Positions 20,573 to 31,934 of a stretch of DNA of 64,000 nucleotides are shown piece after piece. Within the stretch, counting starts at the first letter, position 1, and each line of letters starts with the position of its first letter. The notes beneath the pieces were generated by a model. The model searched no databases, was not told where the DNA came from, and worked only from the letters and a program-made list of their open reading frames with translations. The stretch spans positions 148,741 to 212,740 of the forward strand of contig PS015014.1 in NCBI GenBank assembly GCA_048213135.1, written 5' to 3'. The position numbers and the translations under genes were made by a program. The stretch is from Reclinomonas americana ATCC 50394. Lineage: Eukaryota; Jakobida; Jakobea; Jakobida.

Positions 20573-23500
20573 AAGAGCTTGTTGTCGCGGTGGGTGGTGT
20601 CGGACTGAGTCCGGAAGTGTACTCGGTGTGCGTGGACTATGTGGCCAACAGTGCGAGTGGCGAGTTCGAGAAAGTGGGCAGCACGTCGTTACTTGTCGGT
20701 GCGTCGGCGTGACTTGCGTTGTTGCCGTATGTTGTGTGTTGCTGAAATGGTGTTTGTGTGCAGCCGCTGCGGATACATTCGCGCCGGTGACGGTGTCGTC
20801 TGACAGTGCGGTGGCGACGGTGACGCTGAGCGGCACTGGATTGCAGCCGTCTGTCAGTGTGCGCGCTGTGCGCTTTGAGCCGCGCAGCTCGTGCACGGCG
20901 ACCACGGCCGGTGCACCGGCTGGAACGGTGACTGCGGTTGGCACACAGACGGCCAGTGGAGATCTTCGTACACTGGCGATTGTTGTGGGTGGCAGCGGCC
21001 TGCCACCGTCCAAGTACTCGGTGTGTGTGGATCTCACAGCCAACGACGTCAATGGCGCATTCAGTCGTGTGAGCAACTCGACTCTGCTTGTCGGTGAGTG
21101 TTGTTATCCTTCATTCATAATGTGCGAGAGGGAATACGCGAGGGAGTGAGGAATCTGACCCTCTGTGCTTGTGTGTCTGTGTGTGTGCGTGCGCAGCATC
21201 TGTGAGTGGCTTCAGTCCGGCAACCGTGCGACGCAGTGTGGCATCGGAGATTGTGACGATCAGCGGTGTGGCACTGGACGCGAGTCTGAGTGTGCGAACT
21301 GTGCGCTTCGAACCCGGTGAAGGATGCACGTCGACGACAAGTGGTGCTCGTGCGGGCACAATTGTGGGAGGCGGCGCGCGTGTGAGCAGCAGCGATCTGT
21401 CGGAGATGACAGTGGTGGTTGGAGGCACTGGACTGACGGCCAACGAGTACTCTGTGTGTGTCGACTTTGTGTCGAGCAACTCGACAACTGGTGCCTTTGT
21501 GCGAGCGGGAAGCACACGACTGCTTGTTGGTGAGTGTGTATTGTATGTGTGTGTTGTTTGTATTGCGCTTGGTACGAGGTGCTCACTGCGAATACAACGC
21601 AGCGTCGTTGACGGACTTTTCTCCAATGACGTTGCTCATGTCGACTGCGTCCGAGCGCATCACTGTCTTCGGTACTGCGCTAAATATCCCGACTAGCGTC
21701 CGCAAAGTTCGCTTGGAGCCAGCGGCCACGTGTACCAGTGCGGAAGCAGGAGCAACTGCTGGCACAGTCGTTGCTGTTGGAGCAGTGCAGGATATCAGTG
21801 GCAACAACACGGCTTTGCAAATCGACATTGGTGGCTCAGGCCTGCCCGCTGGCTCCTATAGCTTGTGTGTGGATTTGGCAGCAAATGCCGTTGCTGGGTC
21901 GTATGCAAAAGTTGGCAGTTCGCTGCTCCTTGTCGGTGTGTTGTCTAGAGATGTTGTCAACATGGTGTCTTCTGCCTCAGTGTTTTGTTCCCTTGTCTCG
22001 ACTAGCCTCTGCGGCATCATTCAGTCCGGTATCGGTCCTGGAAAACGCCGGTACTGCTGTGGTAACTCTCACTGGCGTCGCGCTGTCGCCCACCGTCAGC
22101 GTGCGTACCGTCCGCTTTGAGCCTGCGGCGTCGTGCACCAGTACAGTGGCCGGTGCCACGCCCGGCACCGTGACAGCTACTGGCGGGCTGACTGCCCTCA
22201 ACAGCAACGCCAATCTGCAAGTTTTGATTGGTGGTGCTGGCCTTCCGCCTGCTCAGTACGTCGTGTGCTTGGATGTTAGCGCCAATCCGGCGAGTGGGAA
22301 CTTTGTGCAGGTTGGAAGCAGCAAACTGCTCTCCGGTACGTGACGTCGTGTCTTGGATAGCTCTCTCTTTGTGCTGATCGTATTCTTCTTCTATGCATTT
22401 TTGCGACAGCCCATGTCACCTCGTTCACGCCGCTTGCGATGTTAGCATCTTCACCATCGGCGACCGTAACAATCACTGGCATTGCTGTCGGATATCTCAC
22501 AAGTGTTCGCCGAGTCCGCTTCGAACCGTCGGTGACGTGCACCGCAGCATTTGTGGGAGCGACGGCGGGAACGGTAGATGCTGCCGGCCCGTTTTCGACT
22601 GCCAGCGACCTTACGTTCATCACTGCGGGAGTTGGTGGTTCGGGTCTTCCGCCGGCCGAGTACTCGGTCTGTGTTGATTTCACTGCCAACGTCGCCGCGG
22701 GTAGCTTTGTGCGCGTGGGAGCGGCCATTCTCCTTGTCGGTGCGTCTGTTATCTGGTGCAGTAGAGTGCTCGCTGGTTTGTCGGTTTTGCTCACGAACAG
22801 TTCTTTCCTTTTTATAGGTGGTGCCACGAGCTTCAGTCCGACGACAGTGATTGCTGCGAGCGCCGCTCAGATAGTAACGATTACGGGAGTCGGTTTATCG
22901 GAGACGCAGAGTGTGCGTGCAATCCGATTCGAGCCCAGCCTCGACTGCACCCTGTCCGGCGGAGGGGTGGTGTCTTCGCAGATGGCCAGTGCTATCAATC
23001 GATTGACGCTGACGGTGACCGTGGGTGGTGCGGGCTTGGCGTCCGCGCGGTATGCTGTTTGTGTCGACTGGCTGGCAGTCGCTCCTGGAAACCCACTGAC
23101 CCGCGTTGGATCGGCCGAGCTTCTTGTGGGTGAGTTGCTCCTACACCGGGGTGCTGTATTAGGGTAGCGAAAACGGTTGATGACTAATTTGTTTTCCGCT
23201 CTTTCACGACGTGCAGGCTCTGTCAGCAGTTTCAGTCCGATTACCGTGTTGGCACTGTCCAACGCGGCAACCGTCACTGTTACGGGTATTGCTCTGTCGT
23301 CGACCTCCAGTGTGCGCCAGGTCCGTTTCGAACCAGGCAGTGCGTGCACAATGACGACTGCTGGCGCACAAGGTGGAACTGTTGTGGCCGCTGGAGCGTT
23401 GGCAAACAACGCAAACTTCACCACTCTCACGGTCACTGTTGGTGGAACGGGTCTCCCCAGCGGCGAGTATTCAGTTTGTGTGGATCTCACTGCATATCCG

Positions 23501-26500
23501 GCCGTCACCGGGGGCTTCCTTCAGGCGGGTAGCGGAACCCTCTTTGTTGGTACGTGCAGGCTCTTGCCGCCCAGCTGCTTTGTACTGGCGCAGTATTCAT
23601 TTTGTGTTCTTTTGGCAGCATCCGTATCGTCGTTTTCGCCAGCCACTGTGCTACAGACAACAGCCTCGGCATCCGTTGTCGTCACCGGCTTGGCACTGCA
23701 TGCGACCTTCACGATCAGAACAGTGCGCTTCGAGGCGCAGAACGGGTGCACGGCAACAACGGCCGGAGCAATCGGTGCTGTGGTCGCCTCCGGTAGCATT
23801 AGTAACAATGGCAGTCGAACCCAGTTGACGGTTGTGGTGGGCGGAAGCGGCCTCCCTTCTGGCGCCTACTCCGTGTGCGTTGACTTTGTGGCCAATGCTG
23901 TGCCGAACTTTGTGCGCGCCGGTTCTACGCTTCTGTATGTTGGTGTGTGCGCTGCGCTCTTTGCTTTTTTTTTTGCTCTATTCATCGAGAATGTGGTACT
24001 CACACCGGTGTACTTTTTCTTGCGCACAGCAAGCACCACTGNNNNNNNNNNNNNNNNNNNNGAGTGCCTCGTTTTCGTTCGCGCAAGTCTCTTCCACGCT
24101 GGTGGTCGTCCGTGAGTAAGCTGCCTTTTTTTTGGTGCAGCGACAATTGTGTGTCTCATCCTGCGCGTGATCACAGCATCTGTGTCCTCCTTCCAGCCGA
24201 CGCTCTTGCCACCCAGCGACCCCGCGTCGGTGGTGACTGTGAACGGGTCTGGGCTAGCTCTCACCAACGTGGTCCGTCTCGAGTCGGGCATGACGTGTAC
24301 GCCTGCCGGCGGTGGCCTGTTGACCACGGTTAACTTTGTTGACGGGACGGCATCGCAAATCCGTGCAGTGGTGGGCAATGCAGGTCTCTCCCCCGGCATC
24401 CACAGCGTGTGCATTCAGTTTGCCGCTTCACCGCTTTTCACGTTTACCAAAGTCGGCTCCACTGAGATTGCTGTCCGTGAGTTCTACCCCCACACGTGTG
24501 GCTTCACATATGGTGCGTTGACAGCTGACATGTCTTATCATTTGTGTGCTTTTTTCGTTTTCACAGCCACGGTGGCCTCGTTTGCCTATCGCACGGTGCG
24601 CTCAAACGACGCTTCGGCAAACATTGTGATTGCCGGTGCGGGTCTGGGCATGGAGAATGTCGTGACGTTGCAGAGTGGAAGCACGTGCGCAACGTCAGGT
24701 GGTCCCGTGGCCACCACTGTGACCGGCGTGTCCATGGACGCGACTACGTTGTCGGTGCAAATTGGCGGAAGCGGTGTGCCTGCTGGCACTTATTCTGTCT
24801 GCATTCGCTTCCGATCGAATGTGAATTCAGTCAAGGTGCCAGGCACGCTGTCCTCCACTGGTGAGTGCTAGTAGCGTCCGTGCTCTTTTCTTGTGGTATC
24901 CAGTTTGCGCCCCCTAACGTTGCATTGCGCACTGGCTTGTAGACGCGCGAATCACGGCGGTGACTCCGCTGGCGGTACCTGCCAGCGAACCCTCCGCCAT
25001 TCTCGTCGTAACCGGCTCGGCATTGTCGTCTACCAATGTGCTATCGCTTTCAACGACCGCCGATTGCTCCACCGACTTGCTTCCCATGACGCTCACCACC
25101 AGCAGCTCGACGTCGCTGTCGGCACAAATTGGTGGTACCGGCCTTGCTGTCGGCGTCCCCTACACATTGTGCGCGCAGTTCACAACAATCGACGATACGA
25201 TTCCTGCCGGCGTGCCGACAATCACTGCAGGTTCAGTGCGCCGCTGCCTTGCTCTGCTTTGTGCGCTTCTCACGACCTCCGTTCTTGCACTTTCTCGCGC
25301 TTCGAATGCAGCGGTGACAAGTGGCGTGTCGCCAACGGTGTTTGTTGCTGATGGTGCCAACCGTGCGCTCGTAGTAACCGGACAGAACATGGACCGGGCT
25401 CGTGATACAATCAGGCTTATTCCGCGATCGTCGTCTTGCTCGACTGCTGCGTCGACTGCGGTCGGCACTGTCACTGTGAGCGTTGCGGGTGCCTCGGGTA
25501 CGCAGCTTGATGTGACACTCGCTGCCACCTCTAGTCAAGCAGCATCCACCACCTTGTATGCGTTGTGCGTGCGCTACTCGGCTACCACTTGGACTGACGA
25601 GCAGTGGTGGCCGTTTGTCCCTGCTACAGGTGGCAATGTGACCGTCGGTAAGTGCATTGCTGTCCCATCGCTTCCCCCTGTGTCTGTGTGCGCGTGCGCT
25701 CAGTGCGTGTCGTGCACACTCTGTGCGTAGTCGCTGCCACCGCCATTGCGCCGTCTGTGTCGCCGCTGTTGCCAGGCAATTTGGCCACAATTACGATCGG
25801 CGGCACTGGCTTGTCGGCTGGTGACGCGCTGTCCATTGTGATTTCATCCACACCGTGTGCGGGAACCACACTCTCTAGTGATGTTGCTACAACGCTGCAA
25901 GTCGTCGGCAGCACCATTGTTGTATCGTTGACCGGTGCAGCGCCGACTGCGGTTCCTGGCCAGACATACCGCGTGTGCTATCTGCCCACCGGCTCCGGCA
26001 CAATTGAAGTCGGAACGGTGGCCAACGGTCAGCTGTTGACGTTTGGTGCGTACCTACATGCTCCCGTCGTCGCCTGTCCTTCATTACGCATTTAGGCAAG
26101 CTCACATTTTTTTGTTGATTCCTGCAGCACAAACCACATCTCTGAGTCCTGTGGCAGTGGTGGCCGACAACGCCGCCAAGCGCATTGCAGTCAGCGGAAA
26201 TGGACTCGACAAGAGCCGCGACTCATTCGCCCTCACCTTGCAGTCGACAAACTGCTCTGCTATCTCAGCCACGGCGGCGCTTACCACTGTGTCGGTTGTG
26301 AGGACTGGCGGTGGTGCCACCGGCACATCTCTCGACGTCGACATCACTGTGGATCCTGCAGCGACCGACGGACCGTTGATATCATGGAAGCTGTGTGTGC
26401 GTCATGCGCTCTCGGGAACCTCTTGGTTCGAGTTTGGCCCTGTCGGCGGTGGCAACCTGACTATTTGTGCGTCGTGTCTCGACGCTGCAATGTCTCAGGT

Positions 26501-28070
26501 GTTACGAGTCTCCCCCTCACCTCTGCTTTTGTGCGTCTTCTTCGCGCAGCTGCTGGTCGCTCGTTTTTGCCGACTTCAATTGTACGCTACCTGCTCACGT
26601 CTCGCACCGTCGCGGTGAGCGGCAACGGAATTGCGGGTGCCGATGTTGTGTTTGTATCGACGTCGACGGACTGCACCGCGAGCTCGCTGACTTCGGCACT
26701 GGATGTGTCGTTGACGACCAGTGCGTCGTTGATTACCATTACTTTCCTTCCTGCTGCTGCGAACGCGGTACCCGCGGCATACAAACTGTGCGCGAAGTCT
26801 GCGGGTGCCACGCTGTACGGTGAAGTTGCTGCTGGAACGCAGTTCCTTGTCGGTTTGTGCTCTTTTCATTTTGTTCCTGCGGCAACCATGGTGATGTTGA
26901 TGCCAAACACACAACGATGTTTTGCGCAGAGGATCTGACGGGCTTCAGTCCGCGCGTGTTTGTGGCCGACGGTTCCTCCAAGACGATGACTATGGCCGGA
27001 CAGTCGCTGAACAAGAACACTGCTCAGTTCCGCTTGATTCCACGCTCAGATACTTGTGTGGCGGGCACCACCACCGTCGGCTCGCTGGTGACTGATGCCA
27101 ATGGTCCAACGGGCACTGCACTCCGCGTACTGGTTACGCTGCCGCTGCAAACTCCACAAACGCAACTGCAACTGTGCGTTCGCCAGTGCAACGTGTGCGT
27201 GTGGGACCCGGTGAACGTGGCCGACGGCAACTATGTGGATGCTGGTATGTCATTTCTTTTCGTGCACAATATTTCGTGCCTCGGGCCGGTGACTGCTCAC
27301 TCGCTCCCGATTGTGTGTGTGCACACAGTGACGGTCACCGCATTCGGTCCCGATGTGCTTCCGTATTTGCAAACCAACAGCACTTCGCCGTTCACCATTA
27401 CGGTGGCCGGTGCTGGATTCGCCGCTGGCGATGAAGTGTTCTTTGTTCCGTCATCGTCCTCGTGCACTGGAACCGCAGCGCCAGCAAACGCCGCCGTCAC
27501 GACTACGGCACTGGCTGGAGGCTTCTTGACCGTGACCCTCCCAGTTCCCATTCAGGCCACCGCCGGTGCACAGCGACTTTGTGTGCGTCCTGTGCCGCGT
27601 ATTGACGGCTCTGCCGCCGAGTTGGGTGAACCGGCTGCTGGGCGCTTTTTTGTACTAGGTATGTCGTGGGTCACAGTATCATCACACTCATGTCCATCAT
27701 TGCTGACCTTTTTTGTTCGTCGACAACCGTACAGCTGAGGCCAGCGGAATGTCTCCGCGGAAGATTGCCACTGACGGCAAGGTGTATCCGCTGACCGTGC
27801 TCGGCAGTGGACTGGATGCCACGCGAGACAAGTTCAAATTCATTGACCGCGTCCACGACGGAAGTGACTGCAGCGTAGCGCCGTCTGTTGGTGGCCTGTC
27901 GTATACCAGCGGAAGTGGCAACAGCCTCGTGTTCGGTTTCAATATCACCACGGCTCCGCTGGACGTGGCACTCTTCCGCATGTGCGTCCGTCACCAGACG
28001 CAATATGTCAACGGCACGATGGCGCTCAGTCCGTGGTACACCTTCCGAGTGCCCACGGACGGAGACTTCG
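20573..28070 (+). repeat. Array of about 20 one-exon Ig/IPT-like modules
   Basis: Approximate module exons: 20573-20700 (partial), 20764-21093, 21197-21529, 21603-21935, 22006-22335, 22410-22739, 22818-23129, 23217-23549, 23619-23942, 24030-24111 (gap), 24177-24476, 24567-24860, 24943-25231, 25312-25647, 25733-26045, 26128-26466, 26550-26852, 26931-27244, 27329-27658 and 27735 to about 28070 within a longer exon. Introns are 60-110 nt, and nearly all split a codon after its first base. Modules up to 24860 are mostly one type. From 24943 two types alternate. Confidence 0.85.
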
Positions 28071-31000
28071 AATCGTTCTTCTTGCAAGTCGACGTGTCCA
28101 CTGGCGGCGGTGAGACGCCATCGATCATCTACGTTGGCCTCCCGATCACCATCAGCTGGCTCTGTAACGACATCTCCCTCACGACAGTGGTCATTCGGGC
28201 AGTCACCGACACCGACACGTTCATTATCACGCCAAATGCTCCCTCCGTGTGCGACTCCAAGACGATCAACACGTACGTGTGGGTGTTTGACCTGACGACA
28301 TCGATGAGCGTCGACAATCCGGACGACAACAGCAGTGCTTTTGCTGCTGTGCGTTCCACGAGTGACGCAAGGCGGGAGCCGCTGCGACCGCGTGGAATCA
28401 GCCTGGGCGATGCTGTGACAATCTTTGTGGCAGCAAGCTCAGGAAGCACCGGAGTGCCGAATCTGACGGTGGCCGGTGCGTGAGGGAGATGAGAAGAGTC
28501 GATCGAGAAAGTTTGCTGACCGCCTCTCGTTTCTATGTTTTTCTCGTTGTTCGCAGCCCCGGTGGTTCGCCTTGTGACACCCAGCGCCTCCGGCAGTGTC
28601 ACCAAGCTGTTCCCGGCTTCTGTGTTGTGGACGTGTTCGGCGACTCCGGGCATGACTTTTGACGTCACTGCTGTATCCCGCGATCAGCCATCTGAGACGT
28701 ATGAGATTGCCAGTTGCGCCCGTCGTGCCTATGCCTTGGTGTAGCCGCTGTGGCTCAGCACGAACTGACCATGGTGCCTTTATTTATCCCTGCTACGCAG
28801 AATCGGCCGCTGCTGTGTGTGACGATGCTGTGATGAATTCGGTCAGCTGGACGCCGCCCGCGGCGACTCGTGTTGGTGGCGGTGGATACAAGTTCACGAT
28901 CAAGAGCACCACTGCAACTCAAGTGTCGGCTGTCATTGAGCCAGTGTTGCTCTCTGGTGCGTGTGCTGCTTGTCACCACGCAAAGACGTGTGATGTGCTT
29001 TGCCGGTTACTCATGTGTGTGTTCTGTTGCTGTATGCTCTCTATAGAACCAAGCATCTCGGTGCTGAGCCCATCGGTCGACGGCACCACAGTCTCCACAA
29101 ACTCCACCGGCCTCCCGATTTCGTTCTCCTGCAACATCCCGACCCTGTCGCAGGCCGTGGTGCTCATCGCCTCGTCCAACTACACGATAAGCAGCACCAC
29201 CGGTGCATTGGAGCCGCTGAGCTCGTCGTTGGACGACCACGACGGTGAAGCTGGCATTGGTGAATCGCTACGTCTGCGGTGGGCATCAACAGCGCTGGAG
29301 CAGCGCATGGCGCGTGCGAGCGTGCCCACCGAGCAGTACACTATCACGGCCTCGTGCAGTCAGGCCAGCAACACATTCATCTGGAACCCGCGAAACTGGA
29401 CAGCGACGACCTCTGTGCGCGCGTTTGTTTTCCTCGCCCTCAACCCGCTGGTCAACCAGACGGTGTATGGACAATCGGGTGTCATTCGACTGGTATCGCC
29501 GACAATCACACCCACAGACACCACGGTTGTGGTGGCGACCTGCGGGTCGTGGATTTCGTGCAACTGGTGGATCATCGTGGTCGTGGTGGTCGTGGCTGTG
29601 GTCATCACTGTGCTTGTCATTGTTTGGATCCTGCTGGCTCGTGCCCGTCGCCGAAAGCGCGACGCAGCTCGTGTGCATCCGTTCGATATCGCCGGTCGCG
29701 ACCGGTCGAGTGCATCCTCGTCGGCCACATCGTCTCGTCCTGGAAGCGCTTCTTCTGCGTCGGATCGTTCCAGTTCGTCGGCATCGTCGCGTGCCGCACC
29801 ACGAGGTGGTGCCAATCGCGCGCCGTCCGAGTCGCCGACACCAACAGTCACCGAGGACTATGGCGAATCGACATGGGACGAGGTTTGTTTCTTGTTTCTC
29901 TTGGTGTTGATGTTTTTCTCTCCTCGGGCTACTCGTTGCTGATTGCATCATGTCGATCAACAACAGTCGGTCCATCCGTCTACGCGAACCGACAATCGTG
30001 GACGCGCTCCGCTTCCGCCTCCGCCGCGTCGCTCGTTTGTGCGCCGCGCTGTGGACGACCAGCTGGGTTTCAACCCAGGTATGCATGTCCCACTCGCAAT
30101 ACGCAACAACGCTTACTCCTGCGCGCTAACGATTTGTTGCGTGTGCAGTTATTGTGCCGCACAGCGTATCCAATGAGTCGCCGCTGTTGCCGCCACCGCT
30201 GCCGCCGCCACCGACCATGCCAGCAATCCCGACAATCTTCACTACCGGCTTGCAGTCGACCGACGCACGTGCTCCACTGCCGAGCTCCGTTCCGGAGCCC
30301 AGCTCTGGTGGTCGGCGCGGATCGCGCATGTCGGGCGACGATGACCTCGCACGGTGAGTACGAAAGCGATGATGTCGGAAACGCGTGCAGTCGTCAGGGG
30401 TCACTGACGTTGATCTCGTTGATGTTGCAGTCCGACCGCAGACGCCGTACTGGACACGCCAGCGATGGCAGCACTGAAGCGACAAATGCGCATGGGTATG
30501 TGTTTGTAGATCAATGCACGTGTGTTTGTTTGTTCATTCTCTTTTTCTTTCGTGCAGCGCGTGGTGAAGCTCCTCCGCTGCCGCCGCTCCCAGTCCCTGG
30601 AGGTGCTGGTAGTGGCGATGTGGGTGCGACGACGGCGGCGGCAAGTGACAATGCGTCCGGCGGCGCAGCTCCTGCTGTGCCTCAGCCACCACCGCCACGA
30701 GTGCAGTCGACGGCTGCGGCAAACGCCTCTGGCGCCACGCCAGTGACTCGCATGTCACGGCCGACGTCAGCAGTGTCTCTCGACGAAGTGGCATCGACCG
30801 GTAGCGGCGAGGCCAAGAGCGCAGCAGCTCCACCTCCGCCTGCTCGACAAAAGCCTGCTGAGAGTGCGCCCCGTGCCGTGCGACGCGGGCCTGCACCACC
30901 TGTACCCCCACTCACGATTCCGTCACCTGTCCCGACTCCGTCGGTGGTATCGCCAGCTGAGGTCGCGGCAATGGTGGGCGGCGATGAGTCGTCGGCAGGT

Positions 31001-31477
31001 CGATACATGACTCGCTCGCCATCTGTAATGTCGTCGTTTGGTGGTGCGCGGCAGCAGTCGCGACCGGCATCGCCGCGTGGTGGCGACGTGTCGCCTCGTC
31101 GAGATGGTGACTCTGATACGTCGCCCTCACGACTGCGTGCACCTCTGGCATCCGGAAAGCGTGGTGAAGCCACGCTCTCGATGCGCGCCCCGACACCGAT
31201 GAATGCCGCGTCTCGCTCACCGCGCAACCGATCGCCGCGAGAGCAAGAAATTGCTGCGCGCTTGTCGGTGCCGTTGCCTCCGTCGGGTGCACGCCAGCGT
31301 GCATCGCCTCCGCAGTCACCGACGACCGCGGAAGCCACTGCGGCCAAGGCAGAGTCTGCCGCCGCCGCCATGCAACAATCGCCTGCAGCTCCACCGCCCT
31401 CGGTGCTGTCGCCGTTGAGCACGTCGGCGCCGCCACCGTTGGTGACTGTGTCGTCGTCGCCGGAACCGAGACAGTGA
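20573..31477 (+). CDS. Giant modular single-pass surface protein (5' end in gap)
   Basis: At least 2,700 residues. The ectodomain is about 20 tandem modules of 95-115 residues, nearly all one exon each with phase-1 introns on both sides. The module pattern is FSPxxV, then TVTGxGL, then VRFEPxxxC, ending GGSGLPxxxYSVCVDF and a GSxxLLVG edge. This recalls an Ig/IPT (TIG) beta-sandwich with two conserved cysteines. Membrane-proximal exons (27735-29560) carry longer Kre9/Ig-like segments such as PSISVLSPSVDG and GLPISFSC, with N-glycosylation sequons. One transmembrane helix lies at about 29566-29637 (WWIIVVVVVVAVVITVLVIV), followed by a basic stop-transfer (ARARRRKRD). The cytoplasmic tail is Ser/Pro-rich with APPLPPPPRR, LLPPPLPPPPTMP and PPLPPLPVP motifs that could bind SH3, WW or EVH1 domains. 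Adhesion or recognition is the likely role. I know no named homologue. Confidence 0.75.
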
Positions 31478-31673
31478 TTTGGTTTCAAAAACATTGTACG
31501 TCTTTTTTACCGATTATGTATGCGTAATGTGCAGCATCGAGATACATGCACACAAAGGCGATAGAGATTATGTAGGGACAGAGCTATAGAAGGGGAGAAG
31601 GAGGAGGAGGGGCTATAGAGGAGAATCAACTCGTAGAGACATTGCAGACGAGTTGTGCGAAGAATTGTGCCTC

Positions 31674-31902
31674 TCACAGACCAGCGTCGCCACTCGCACC
31701 ACGACCACCGTCATTGATTGCGATAGCTACCGGCGGTGCTGGCACGTTGGTGGCAGTCGCTGCCCTCCTGGGCATTTTCCGAAACATATCGTCGAGATTG
31801 AGTTGCACCTGGCTCGGTCGCTTCCGAACCAACATCGATGGCCGCCGTCGAGTTGCCTGCGCCTCTGGAGACACGGGGATCGAGGGCGACACGGCTGCTG
31901 CT

Positions 31903-31934
<32 letters not shown>

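Noticed and set aside
20764-27658. The receptor modules as separate small genes
   Set aside because: No start or stop codons are placed at module edges. All junctions are phase-1 splice sites, and the chain ends in a single transmembrane region.
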